DNA from: Mesotaenium endlicherianum
Taxonomy: Eukaryota; Streptophyta; Zygnematophyceae; Zygnematales; Mesotaeniaceae
Assembly: GCA_009602735.1 (NCBI GenBank)
Contig: WELA01010273.1
Coordinates: forward strand, 1-64,000
Direction of reading: 5' to 3'
Length of the DNA stretch: 64,000 nucleotides
Positions 35,748-47,245 of this stretch are shown one piece after another. A program made the position numbers and the translations under genes. Position 1 is the stretch's first letter. Every line of letters begins with the position of its first letter. The notes beneath the pieces were generated by a model. It saw only the letters and a list, made by a program, of their open reading frames with translations. It was not told the origin of the DNA and did not search any database.

Positions 35748-36668
35748 GGATGATCTTTTCTCTCGACCTTTGGAAGGTGCTTGACTAGACACTGTTCTCT
35801 GTACTGGCCCAACTGCTCGTAATGGTACCAAGTGAATTTTGATGAGGCTAGTCTCGGCTTAGTCCTACCACCACCTCTTCCATGGCCACCTCGAGTGTAA
35901 CCACCTCTATCCCTAGACTGTATGGCAGTATACTCATACTCATATCCATCACCCTGATCATCGTCAGCCTGGTCTCCTTCAATTGCATTGTAGGAACCGT
36001 GGGGCTTTTTGACAACCTTAGACACCAAAGCATTACTCTGGCGCTTGTGATTGAACTGCTGATCCCAGGCATCAACATCCTGGATCAAGTCAACCAGTTT
36101 CTCATACTTCTTCTCAGCAAAATGACCAGAGACCTCGGATTTCAAGCCATACCTGAAGTATGCTATCCTATATCGTTCTGGTAAATCGGGCTGCTTCATC
36201 ATGTTCTTTTGGAACTTTTGAGCAAACTCAGCAACTCGAGTGGTCTGCTTCAGTGTCAGGGAGGTCATTGCATAGATAGCTTTCTCCTGCTGGTTGATGA
36301 CATCAAACTTCTCATGCAACTTCTCGACAAACTCTACCCACGTAGGGTCACCGAGTTGCCGAGCCTTACGCTCTCCTTTCCAGTAAAGCCACCAGTCTGC
36401 GGCACTGCCTTTCAGTAGCGCAACGGTGTGCCTAACCTTCTCGTAATCTTGCAGTTCTGGGTAGTTCTCCAGCCACTGCTCAACATCCGCGAGAAACTTG
36501 ATCAGGTAATATTTTCTGTTTCCCTCAGGATCATATTCTTGGGGAGGTTTTGGCTTGGGCTTACTAGGCCCTCGGCCACCACCACTAGTGGTTTGAGACC
36601 CCAGTTGGTCTCTGTCCCGCAGTAGGGACATTATGATTCTTTTGTCGTCCTGTTGGGACTGATACATG
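35723..36668 (-). pseudogene. Element D gag, 3' part
   Basis: Continues the gag reading interrupted by element F (MYQSQQDDKRIIMSLLRDRD). The capsid-like core is visible (KFLADVEQWLENYPEL, LLKGSAADWWLYWKG, FVEKLHEKFDVI), followed by an RGG-rich stretch and the place of the CCHC zinc knuckle. That knuckle is degenerate here: WYHYEQLGQYREQC has lost two Cys and the His, while element C keeps CYHCQQKGHYREQC. This copy should be defective in RNA packaging. It ends at the stop at 35723. Confidence 0.85.
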
Positions 36669-36673
36669 GTCGC

Positions 36674-37385
36674 TGTAAGGTTATGAATGTGTAGTTTGTT
36701 TCTTTCTAGTATTTTATATGCATAGAGTGTGATTTTAGAAGAACTTTGGCCTTTATTTCAAGTCATTTGGACAAGTATTGAGATAGTTATGAATTTTGGA
36801 AGTTTTTAGTGAGTTTTTAATGTCACAGATTCTATTTAGTGACAAGGACAGGTCCAGTGACGAAAATTTCGGTTGGAGTCCAGAAAGTAGGACATTGAAA
36901 CATGAGGGTTCCAGAAAGTACGTACAATTACGTAGAGTGCCAAAGTGATCGTGGAATTTCTAGAAACTCCGTGAGGAGTTAGTGGATTGTGTAGTAGAAT
37001 ATTCTAGAGTGTGATTGTGTGCGTGTGAGTGTGCTAGCTTGTCCAACTAGGCAAGGTCAAGTACATGGAAGGAGCCATAGGAGAAGGTTCTGGAGGTACC
37101 TTGCTAGAGAGGACACTTAGAGTTAAAGGATAAATGGGAAGCACAAGGAAGTAGAGGGGGCTTAGTCTAGTCTAACCTTCTTATCTTGTACACGACTTTT
37201 CTTAATAAAGTGAGTTCTTTTCCACTCCTCTCTCATGTAGCCCTCTAACTCTTGCAAGGGTGGCATACCACCAGGCCACTCCACCTTGTGTATGCAACTA
37301 GGAAAGGTCCTCGTGCACGCTTCCACTCGCGGGTGAGGGTGCGTGAGTGTGTATGGGCGCACTCCCCGCACCCTTCCCCCTTTCA
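36674..37385 (+). repeat. 5' LTR of element F
   Basis: 712 bp, TGTAAGGTTATG...CCCTTTCA. It differs from the right LTR at only about five to seven positions by eye, which implies a recent insertion. Confidence 0.92.
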
Positions 37386-40300
37386 CATGGTATCGGAGCT
37401 ACCTAGTTGCTTCATTTGGAGGAGGGAGCTTTGGTTGGTGATGCTTGTAGGAGTGTAGAGAGGGTAGAGAGGAGAAGCAAGGATGATTTATAAGTTGCTA
37501 AGGGCAGCCATGAAGACGTTGATGCAAGCTAGCATCTCACTCTCTTGAAGGAGGGAGGAGATGGAAGAGGGAGGTGCTCCAAGAAGTGTCAACTTGGATG
37601 CAACCAGATTGTTGTACGTCTTCTTTGTAGTATAAGAAGGTTGCCCAAGCATGGTAGTGATATAAGTAATATAGAGCAGCCTTTGCTTGAGTATGGAGAC
37701 ATATGAGCATGAAGAAAATCTGGAGTTCACACGGCTGGATTTTTCCTTGAAGATGCAAGCTCTTTAGTGTTAAGCTCTTTCTTTGATGAGGGGGCTTAGC
37801 ATAGAGGTGATAGTGGCTAGAAAGGAGTGTGTGCCCATCTTTATTTCAGATCTTCAATGAAGGTGGAGCAGATTTTAAGGGTAGGCAACCAGGGACTTAG
37901 CAAGCATGTGTACTTGCAAGTCTAGGAGCTTTGGCGGGCATAGCACTCGCAAGCTCAAGAGGAGCTCATGAGGAGCTCAAGAGAGGGTGCACCGGGGTGT
38001 TGCACCAAGTTGGCCAAGTATGTGGCCAGATTTGGGTTGCCTTGCATCACTCCTATGTAGCCACTGGTTATTTGAGGCCAGCCATGATGGAGCTTGGTAC
38101 CTTGTATGGAGATAGAAGAAGCCTCAAGTGAAGAGAAGCACCGTGGAGAAGGCTTGGAGCAAGAAGAAGAAGTATTCGAGATTTTTCTTCAAAGAGGAGA
38201 GATGGAGATGGAGCCTTTCAAGTTCAGATTTCTCTTTTCTTATGGAGGAGAGTACTACGGAGTATATGGAGTTGAGAACTATGATGAAGACAAGCCTATG
38301 GTGTGGAAGAAGAAGCAAGGTATGAAGTTGGTGCAAGAGGGCTAGTGCAAGAGATGTCTCCCACTTGAAGCGTGTGTGCCATTAGTTGTGTGATGGCATA
38401 GTTAAGGGGCAGATTTTGGTGCATCTATGGAAGCTCTTCATGTGAAAGTAGAGCACCAAGGCAAGCTGGGTTTAGTAGTAAGAAGTGTCATTGGGGTGAC
38501 CAAGGCTAGAGTGCACTCAAGAAGCTAAGCATGTGGAAGGAGTTGCACAAAGAGAGTAGCCTATCCTCTAGTGCTTTAGTGCACGGGTCAAGTGAAGACC
38601 GAGGAGGAGTATGGTCAAGTGAGGATAGTGAAATAGGTGGAGGTAGATATGACCACAAGTAGCTATCTTCAGCCCGCTAGCAAAGAAGCGACGCGGGAAG
38701 GTGAAGGTGAAGGAGAAGCGCTTGTTTTGGTGACCTTGGCCCGGTCATCACACGGAGCAAGCGTGCCTCCTAACAACCTTGGCGAATGTACATCGCCGGT
38801 GGAGCAAGTAGAGGTGTATGATCCCCTTGCTCATATATAGAGCAGACCCCAACTGCTCAAGTGGAGGAGCTCCTAGAAAGTGAGCTCAAGAGAAGCCCGC
38901 TTGCAAGACGACGTGTGTGCGTGCACAAGATGAGGTGCAAGCACTAAGAGTATGTGCGTATGCCCAAGTTATGGAGCTCTTGGAGGCGTTCCAGATGTGT
39001 TTCTTGGAGCCTTGTGTGAAGGCTGACCTTCAAGAAGAGCCAGAGGTATGTGGGAGTGAGCATCTAGCCAAGGAGAAGACTATGATGGAGTTTGGTGCAC
39101 CACGAGCGAGACTACGCGCTCATGCCTTGTGAAGATTACTATCGTCGCTTGATGGAGACTACGACTTTATGGATATGGACCTATGAGGAGGAGACCAAGT
39201 GTTATGGGGCTGATATGTCCTGCCTAAGATGGAGATATATGACAAAGACCTGGACATGAAGCTAGGAGAATCAGCGCCTATACAAGCAAGCACGAGAGAG
39301 GCGTAAAATCTGGACTTGGACACTCGAGTGGTAAGCGCCTTACCTTCATGATGAGGGGGGGGAGTGTTATAGTTGTTTATAGTGCTTGTAAGCAAGGTCA
39401 AACCAGTCCCATGAGTTCAGTTGTAACTAAGAGATGTGAAGTGGAAAGAAGTTTGAGAGCAAGAGCTTGGAAGATACTCAAATCTGTCTATGTTTGAGGG
39501 TTTTACGGGTAGGCGAGCGCGAGGTTTAAAGTTGGCAGATTTTGGCTACTTTTTGCCTACTTAGGAGAGAGTGGGTAATATTTTCACTAGAAGTCCTACA
39601 TGATGTGAGAGGCCTAGTATGAGGCCTTCCTTGAGTCATAGTCAAGTTTCAGAATCAGGGGTTTAAGCATGTGCCATTTGTAGGCGCGGGAGCTTTATCC
39701 ATGTTGCGCGCGTCTGCGTCCTACGAGCATGAGGCACAAAGTGACGATCTCATTTGAGTGTTAGACTTTGATTCAGACTCTGAAATTTTGTGGAGAGGTA
39801 GTCCTATGGGTTGAGATTCAGAAAAAGTAATTTTTTTTATAAAAATATTAATTTAAGTCCTGACAGTGCCACATGGCGGTCTGCTGGACTGCCGTGCGAG
39901 CCACATGTGTGAGGCAAGGCGCAATCTGGTATCATGGTCTTAGGCTTGGAATCAGGAGAAACAAAGCATACCAGTGAGTTCAAAGGGGAGATATTATGTA
40001 GATTACACAACTTTCAGGCTAAAAATGTCAAAAAAAGTCAGGGGGGTGCCACTTGGCGTCTTGAGAGGTCACCACGAGTCACGCACACGAGTGAGAGAGT
40101 GCAATACCTCTACAAGGAGTATGGCTTAGAGCTAGAGGTAGCTAAGGGTACCAGAAGGTTCAGGAACATAGTGGACTTAGGTTCATGATGTAATCTGGTC
40201 AAAATTATAAGAGCACCACGAGTAAGCCACATGGCGCGACGAGGAGCTGCCACTTGTCCAAGAGGGCGAAAAATGAGTATTTTGGCGATTTGGCGGACTA

Positions 40301-40639
40301 TTATGCCTTGGATCCAGCTTTGAAGTATGTGGAGTTGATGGAGGGAGTATGTTACAGCCCTTATGAAGATATTGGCCTATTCCAAGACGAAGGAGTTGAA
40401 GAGAAGATGCACTTGTGTAAGGAGACGCCATGTGTGGAGACAATGTATGCGATGGAGCTTTCACTAAGTGGAGCAAGTTTGGAGTAATGAGTATCAACCT
40501 GGAGCCTGTTCAAGACCTGCAACTTGTATAATATATGTGAATATGTGTTTTTCTAGCGTATATGTGAGCTCGATTCCTCATATTACGTCACTTATGCTTA
40601 GTATGCGCCGAGGACGTCGCATCTTGAGGAGGGGGATGA
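37386..40639 (+). other. Interior of element F, no recognised protein
   Basis: The longest plus-strand frames are about 60-90 codons (37931-38131, 38094-38345, 38637-38840, 38917-39132, 39934-40188, 40254-40487). The frame at 38094 is Glu-rich, followed by KPMVWKKKQGMKLVQEG. None resembles gag or pol. Three related blocks built on GCCACATGGCG / GCCACTTGGCG / GCCACTTGTCC occur at about 39870, 40050 and 40230, suggesting diverged internal repeats. Confidence 0.6.
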
Positions 40640-41350
40640 TGTAAGGTTATGAAAGTGTAGTTTGTTTCTTTCTAGTATTTTATATGCATAGAGTGTGATT
40701 TTAGAAGAACTTTGGCCTTTATTTCAAGTCATTTGGACAAGTATTGAGATAGTTATGAATTTTGGAAGTTTTTAGTGAGTTTTTAATGTCACAGATTCTA
40801 TTTAGTGACAAGGACAGGTCCAGTGACGAAAATTTCGGTTGGAGTCCAGAAAGTAGGACATTGAAACATGAGGGTTCCAGAAAGTACGTACAATTACGTA
40901 GAGTGCCAAAGTGATCGTGGAATTTCTAGAAACTCCGTGAGGAGTTAGTGGATTGTGTAGTAGAATATTCTAGAGTGTGATTGTGTGCGTGTGAGTGTGC
41001 TAGCTTGTCCAACTAGGCAAGGTCAAGTACATGGAAGGAGCCATAGGAGAAGGTTCTGGAGGTACCTTGCTAGAGAGGACACTTAGAGTTAAAGGATAAA
41101 TGGGAAGCACAAGGAAGTAGAGGGGGCTTATTCTAGTCTAACCTTCTTATCTTGTACACGACCTTTCTAATAAAGTGAGTTCTTTTCCACTCCTCTCTCA
41201 TGTAGCCCTCTAACTCTTGCAAGAGTGGCATACCACCAGGCCACTCCACCTTGTGTATGCAACTAGGAAAGGTCCTTGTGCACGCTTCCACTCGCGGGTG
41301 AGGGTGCGTGAGTGTGTATGGGCGCACTCCCCGCACCCTTCCCCCTTTCA
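40640..41350 (+). repeat. 3' LTR of element F
   Basis: 711 bp, the near-identical partner of 36674-37385, preceded by a purine tract and followed by the GTCGC target duplication. Confidence 0.92.
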
Positions 41351-41880
41351 GTCGCCATTTGCGACTGCATTTGAACGAACAATGCTCCCAAGTCTACACT
41401 CTGGGGTGGAAGTCTAGCAAATGCAACAGCAGCATTGGCATCTACTCGCTGAGTAGTGTCCTCAACAGTCCCTCTCGCTCCTCCAGCAGCAATTCATGCC
41501 GCATTCAGCCGGTCATGTATTTGACCTAGGGGTACATTGAGTTGTACAGCAGGAGGTGGGTTCAGAACATTGGCCCTTGATGCCATGAGTTCCTCAACAG
41601 TGCGCTCGTCAGCTGGCTGTCCTTCCCTCCTTTCTGTATCTTCAGCGGCCTTTGCTACTTGTTCAGCTTCTAATCTGGCTCTCTCCTCCTCAGCTTGCTG
41701 TGCTGCGAGTGCGGCTATAGCAGGTGCCTCATCTGCAGCCTCTCTAGCTGCAGTATCTGCCACTGCTTCAGAATAGGTACGGGTTCTCGCTACATGGCTT
41801 TTCGCCTGGTTTTTGACATTCTCGTTATCCTGGTTCTCCATGTCTCGGGAGTTGCTAGTTTGAGACCTTGTCCTTACCAT
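41351..41880 (-). pseudogene. Element D gag, 5' part
   Basis: Starts MVRTRSQTSNSRDMEN at 41880, as in element C (60862). Ala/Glu/Arg-rich coiled-coil-like segment (AAQQAEEERARLEAEQVAKA), then NPPPAVQLNVPLGQI. A TGA at about 41494 replaces a Gly codon of element C. The reading breaks at the GTCGC target site of element F and resumes at 36668. Confidence 0.85.
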
Positions 41881-41928
41881 ACAAAGAAGACTGTGATAAC
41901 TNACCATACAGAGAAGACTGTGATAACT
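41875..41928. other. Single-N join with about 26-bp direct duplication
   Basis: ACCATACA(A/G)AGAAGACTG followed by TGATAACT occurs on both sides of the N at 41902. In element C the same leader is present only once (54151-54181), so one copy here is probably an assembly artefact. Confidence 0.75.
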
Positions 41929-41941
41929 GCTCCGATACCAC

Positions 41942-42659
41942 TGAAATGAATCAACTTACCAAATAGGCGATTAACAATTAATAAAGATCTTCATATCAGT
42001 AAGTAATCTTTATGGATTTTCCATTAAGTGATTAAACGGCAAAGGACAACACACTAGCAGTGAACAATACTTGTAAATCAAATGCGAGTAAACTAGCATC
42101 AATAATGCAATCAGTAAACTCATACATAAGCAAGGTTAGAAGACAGTGCGTATCAATGGCTTCTCGCCTTAGATTCAGATCTCTCTCAGTCAGCTGTGCA
42201 AGAGAGTTGGCCTCGTTTCCGAATGCCAAACTCGAGAGCAATTCCTAGCATATGTACATGGAATGAGTTTACTCTTCAACGGCCAATGCGATGGCACCGC
42301 CTACCCGGGAGTTAACCACGTTGGTAGGACCTCGGTTAACCAAATCCACCGCCATCTCCCATCATCCCGAATCGCCATCCATCATAGGGATGTCATCTGG
42401 CCATTCATCTAGCATACCACACCTAGATGCGTATCGAGGCAGTTCGCTGCTACCGAGTATGGAAGTCAGCTGGCTGTCAAAGAATGTGTCAGCAAGCTGA
42501 CTTAAGTGGACTTCAGCCTGCTGCTTCCGGCCGAGTCATTAAACTGATAATTATATAAAGTCCAACAGACTGACTATTAACTAAAGTTCAGCAGGCTGAA
42601 CTTAATTAACTATTATATTTAAATGAATATTATATCTACTAATATACTCATTCATTACA
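41942..42659 (-). repeat. 5' LTR of element D with adjacent primer-binding site
   Basis: 718 bp, TGTAATGAATG..TTCATTTCA on the minus strand. The primer-binding site GTGGTATCGGAGC, complementary to the 3' end of initiator Met tRNA, follows at 41941-41929. Confidence 0.9.
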
Positions 42660-42664
42660 CGCAT

Positions 42665-44725
42665 GCGGGGACTCTTATGCAGGAGTTGTGTGTGCGCACA
42701 CGCACGCGCTTGCTGGCGCGTGTAAGGATGAATAGTTGCTGATGCTGGTGCGAGTATGCGGGTGCAGGTGTGCGGTTGGCGGGACAAAAACTAAACTTCA
42801 CGAAGAGCAAGGGCGTGGAGCATTGCAACGTGTGCGGGACTTGTCTCTGCATGTACTTCCGTGCGCTATGTTCTGTTGTCCTTCTTCCCATTGGTTCCAT
42901 ACCATTATCACCAGCTTGTGCGTCGCTAAGGCGATTGTCAACTCTCAACTTTGCTTTGTTTGTTATATTGTGTATACGTGTGTGTACAAGTAAACCTCCA
43001 CCGAGCTTTATGACGGGTGCCTCAGAGTGGTGCCAAGAGCAATCGAGGGAATTAAATGACTGTGCACTCTCCACGTATCTGGTTGGCTGCTTTGACATGG
43101 GCATATTTAGCTTGGGATTAATTTTGTTGTACAATATGCTTATATGACCAGAGTACGCTTAAAAGTTACACTTTTGTTCATTATTTATTTCATTCTTAGC
43201 TCTAGCAAAAGCTACAGATGTTGATCTCTATCTTCCGGTTTCTTGTATACACATGCAAGTAGATGATGGATACGAGAGTAACATGCTTTGGAGGATATTT
43301 GCTACAGTCTATATAATACAACTTCACAATTGCTGTTTTGATAAGAAAATAAGGTGCCATTGTCATGAAAACAACAATTATTGTTATACACAGTAAAGAT
43401 AACATGTACATAAAGAACATATAGAACAAATTTCAATAAATATGCAGTAGCGCACGCACTCCAAAGAAGACAACAATAGCAGGCCCTCGGGCATTGATTC
43501 TAGTGCCTAACTGCGGCTCTCCGCACCAACTTATGGTGCCGAGGGGGGAGAAGGTCAGGGGAGGCGCCAGCTACACTCGTGAACATCTGGCAACAGGTGC
43601 GGGGGAGGGGTGGAGGTCACGCAAGGCAGGCTGCTCTTCCACATGCAAAGGGGGCCTACACTCATAGAGGCAACAAGCGCAGCAAAGTTGTCAGGCCCTG
43701 AGTAAACGTGGGCCGCAGTAGACTAGGTGGACCACAGCTGACCCAAATTGCGCATCCTCACGTTCAATATCCTAACCTAGTGCACGCAACCACCCGCACC
43801 TTCCACCCCCACCCCATCCCACACCCACACCCACACCCACACCCACACCCACACCCACCCATGACCACCCACACACATGCAGTCCAGCAAATCAGAACAC
43901 AAGGCATGACAAGGAGGGGTTGTTAGCAACTGCGCAAGACCAATGGCAGTTGCAGCTGCAGCCACAGCCAAAAAGAGTTAAGCTTACACAGTGTGCGATG
44001 TAAGGAGATAGGTAGCAAATGCTGCAGAAGATGCCATCCTCAAGCATCTGATGGCATCACTCACTCCCCTGTCCTACCCCCTGCCCCCCCCTGCTCCCCC
44101 CCTCCAACCAGCCCCCCTTTTGCCCGCCCGCTTGCACACACACACCTAGCCACCAACAACAGAATACACGTGCAGCAAGTATAAGCCAGAGCGGGTTCCC
44201 ACAAACTTGACCAGCCAAACGGGGATCACCTATGCGTGTAATGGTTTCCTTGTAAGTGGTGCAAGAGGAACGGGAGGGCGCAAGAAGGGGGAGAGAACAT
44301 GACACTGAAGAGCCGAGAGGGTCCTGCCTCCTGCCGAGATTACGGCGGGCACCCCGCGAACATCATCTTGCGAGCGTTGGAGAGCTCTAGCATATCACAC
44401 CATAATGCAATCCTGCTAAATTATCTAGATCTAAGTTGAGCTTACCGTGGTTGTACACGCGCACGCAAGCACTTGCTTGACCTCCTCCCCTTTGGCCATG
44501 CTTTAACTTCAGAGAAGATCGCCCCTTTCAGCGCATGCACGCGCGCACCTATGTGCTCCTTGGCACGCGCGTATGTGCGCGCATGCACGGGTGGTGCAGG
44601 TGCAGGAGCGCGCACACTTTGACAGGCACAGGCGCATGCTGAGAGCTGGGGGGTGCTCCCCTTGGCGCTAGGGGGGGGGGGGAGCGGGNNNNNNNNNNNN
44701 NGGGGGGGGGGGGGGGAGCGGGAGC
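42665..44725. other. Host-like spacer with CCCACA microsatellite
   Basis: A CCCACA array of about eight units lies at 43808-43858. Other parts are AT-rich (43.2-43.4 kb) or C-rich (44.05-44.12 kb). Plus-strand 42770-42900 has a Cys-rich frame (HCNVCGTCLCMYF) that I could not assign. No gene is supported. Confidence 0.4.
44676..44719. other. Sequence gap with duplicated poly-G flanks
   Basis: Thirteen Ns at 44689-44701 lie between two copies of a poly-G run followed by AGCGGG, the same pattern as at 13908-13953. Confidence 0.8.
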
Positions 44726-44730
44726 CTTCT

Positions 44731-44842
44731 CACAAGAATGTCCATCTTGGAGTGCAGGTCGTACGCAAGCATCATGCACAGGCGGTGCGGCTTATTGGGT
44801 GGTTGGACCCGTAGTACACGCTCCCCACGTCCCCTGCTCATC
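44731..44842 (-). pseudogene. Single exon of a class I (RPD3/HDA9-like) histone deacetylase, with a 1-bp frame break
   Basis: On the minus strand an exon preceded by GAGCAG reads DVGSVYYGSNHP and then, one base out of frame, NKPHRLCMMLAYDLHSKMDIL, followed by a donor GTGAGA at 44730. Together these match the N-terminal signature of class I histone deacetylases (D-V-G-x-x-Y-Y-G-x-x-H-P-x-K-P-H-R). One missing base in the CACCCAATAAG region explains the break. No further deacetylase exons were found nearby on the minus strand, and a poly-C intron with an N gap follows. It may be a pseudogene fragment, or a real gene damaged by sequencing error and broken up by insertions. Confidence 0.6.
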
Positions 44843-46300
44843 GTCACCATCGTCACCATCATCAGGCTCCCTCAGCCCCCTTCCCTGTGAGCACTCACCC
44901 CTCCCTCAGTGCGACCTCGAAAAGCGTCCTCCCTCTCCCATCCCCCCTCCTCCTTCGATCCCCGACCCCTATCTGAAGGCAACCCTAGTGAGCATTCACC
45001 CACCCCCAAGCGAGGCCTTCCATGAGCACTCACCCTTTCATAGGGAGGGGGCCTCTGTGAGCACTCACTCTCTCTCAGGGTAGTCTTTACAAGAGCTCAC
45101 ACCCACTCCGTTACACAACACCTTTCACTTGTTGAGATGCAACAGCAAGGGAGTGTGTGGTTTCCTCCCCCCCTTCTGTTTTCCTTCCTTCCCTCTCTAG
45201 ACCCCCCCCCCCCGCTCCCCCAAAGCTCTCCCTCTCCCTCCCTCTCCCTCTCCCTCTCCCGCTACCTCTCTCTCCCTCTCCCTCTCCTTTTCCCTGTCCA
45301 TATGTGACTTCGTTTACAACTCACTCTCCCTCTTTCCTTCTCCCCCTCTCCTGCTCTTTGAGTCCCTCTCTTTCGAACACTTCAATTAGAGGCAACACCA
45401 ACGAGGGATTCTTTTGTTCCTGGTTAAGAGTCGCCCCTGGAAAATTTTGTTACTATCCCTTTAATAAACATTGCATCTGCTTCACCAGGGCCTTATGTTC
45501 AAGCCTAGACCTGTGCCTAGGCCAACTCGGACATCATGAAAAGCTGCCCAAGGAGGGGAAAGCCAAACTCAACTGAAGAGGAATAAGATTGCTTGATACG
45601 CAAAGGGGAGTGCGAAGGGTACGTTTAGAAGCTATGAGGCTATAAGCACCATGCAAACTCGTCCAAGATCCCAACCTCTGGGTGCTAGAAACTTTTAAAC
45701 GTACAAATTGAATTGGTTGTGGAAAGAGTACATGATTAGAGCAATAAAGAACGTCCTATTTAACGCACAAAGTTTGAATCCTTTATACTTCAACGCTCGA
45801 CCTCAAGCCAGCTCACATTCTCACTCCCTCGAGGTTGTTTCCTAGAGTGCTCCTCCCTTAATCATACATTGGTCCCTCCATTGCGCCCTCCATTGCGTAT
45901 TGCTAACTACCTTATACGCTCATCTTCATTCGCTTCTATTAAGGACGCACAATTACGATTGCAAAAGTAGACCTCCGAGGCGAGCAACATGTCAGTCGGA
46001 GACACTCGTAAAACAAGCATTTGGTCGCAATATCAATCATTGACAATACGCGCTTTAAAATTTAAAAAACATAGAGAGAGCCCTCACACATACAGCAATG
46101 TGTCAGGCCCAGACGGCCGGAAAGCACAGCGAGTACTCTTTTGCTGTGAATCGGCGAGGAGCGCCTTCGGATTTTGGGTTCCACATACAACAAAATTCAT
46201 TTTAGGCCTCAAATGGAAGAAAACCCATTCGAACGAGCCGATTCGGCTCGAATGGAAATCCTTTGATAAAGTGGTCAAAATGAAAACGATTTAGCCTATA
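44843..46300. other. Low-complexity CT-rich and unassigned sequence
   Basis: 45160-45380 is dominated by CTCTCC/CCCT runs. GTGAGCACTCAC-like words repeat loosely at 44.88-45.07 kb. The frame 45989-46294 matches no family; it contains a short palindrome, CGAGCCGATTCGGCTCG, near 46235. No gene is supported. Confidence 0.4.
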
Positions 46301-46317
46301 GTTAATGTCAGGGTGTC

Positions 46318-47245
46318 TAGAGTATGATCGCAACTAGTTTGGTTCCTCGTGAGTCACCATGCTTCCACTAGGGCACTCCGCTCCTCTCATCTGGTATCGG
46401 ATTTGGGCTAGTTTGCAAATTGTATTACGGAGCCGCAGTCGGCAGCGGGAGGAGCCGAACATGTCGAGCATATTGAGAGCGTGGAGCACCAGCCAGCGCC
46501 AACAATGACCAGCGAGCAACAAGAGATGCAAGCGATGCTAAGGCCAATGGAAATTGCAATTGGAGGAGAAGTCTACACCTAGTTTGAACAAAATATGCAC
46601 GCAGAGGTGGAGAGAATGATGCGAGTTGTTGTTAGGAATGTCGCTTTCACGACTTCGACACCTGCACGTCTTATACCACCAATTCATGTTCAACCAGTGG
46701 AGCATCCAGTTATTCCACCCGCATTGGGAGTACGTGCGCGTAAGCCAAAAAAGTATATTGGAGAGCGTGGATCGCCGCCTGTTCATCAATGGAATTTTAT
46801 AGTGAAGAAATTTATGGAGTATTCTGCGCTCACGCCCGACCGGCAAGTCACTTTTGTGATTACTTTGCTAGAGAAGAGTGCTTGGTATGAGCGAGAGGAG
46901 CAGTTGTCTTGAGTTCCTACTGCTATTGAGCAGCTCTTTGATGGCTTGACGAGGTAATTTCAACCTATTGCACCCGAGGCTACAACACGAGATCCATTGT
47001 GGCACCTTTGTCAACGAGGAAGCATTCAAGAGTATGTATCGCGCTTCAACGAGCTGGTGCTTCAATGTCCATCCATGCACGAGTCGAAGATGATGGACAA
47101 CTTCAAGAGGGGACTCAAGCCAACTGTGGCCAAGGCAGTGGCACTCAAGGACCCAACCAGTTTTGGATAAATAATGGCATTGGCGACGAGGGTCGACGCT
47201 GTGGAGTATAGTCAGAGGCAGTGGGGCAGCAACAACTTTTGAGGA
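46318..47245 (+). pseudogene. Fragment G: LTR end, primer-binding site and gag with stops
   Basis: 46318-46388 matches the 3' end of the LTR copies at 10.9 and 24.6 kb. TGGTATCGGATTTGG at 46392 is a primer-binding site. Gag starts at ATG 46505, with a TAG near 46580 and a stop at 46910. The core is recognisable (FIVKKFMEYSALTPDRQVTF, DPLWHLCQRGSIQEYVSRFNELV, MDNFKRGLKPTVAKAVALKDP), typical of Ty3-type gag. The fragment ends where the LTR of element E begins at 47246. Confidence 0.75.

Larger units (their letters stand above)
36669..41355 (+). mobile_element. Element F: non-autonomous LTR retrotransposon (LARD-like) inserted in gag of D
   Basis: LTRs 36674-37385 and 40640-41350 bracket a 3254-bp interior. 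A perfect 5-bp target duplication GTCGC lies at 36669-36673 and 41351-41355. The primer-binding site TGGTATCGGAGCTACC starts at 37388, and the polypurine tract GAGGAGGGGGATGA precedes the right LTR, so the element reads on the plus strand. No gag, protease, RT or integrase motif occurs in the interior, which contains only short frames. It must depend on proteins of another element. Confidence 0.9.
28903..42664 (-). mobile_element. Element D: Ty3/gypsy chromovirus with extra ORF, interrupted by element F
   Basis: The element runs 28908-42659 and is transcribed leftwards. Flanks CGTAT (28903-28907) and CGCAT (42660-42664) form a 5-bp target duplication with one mismatch. Order on the minus strand: 5' LTR, primer-binding site TGGTATCGGAGC, gag (split by element F), pro, RT-RNase H-integrase, chromodomain tail, ORF3, polypurine tract, 3' LTR. 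The two 718-bp LTRs differ at roughly 30 positions by eye. At least four in-frame stops lie in gag and pol and one in ORF3, so this copy is not autonomous. Elements C and E are relatives. Confidence 0.92.

Noticed and set aside
42770-42900. Cys-rich frame (HCNVCGTCLCMYF) as a CHY/RING zinc-finger exon
   Set aside because: The ligand pattern is incomplete, no RING follows and no splice borders fit.
43808-43858. CCCACA array as a CRISPR-like or telomere-like array
   Set aside because: A simple hexanucleotide microsatellite without spacers and unlike the telomere unit.
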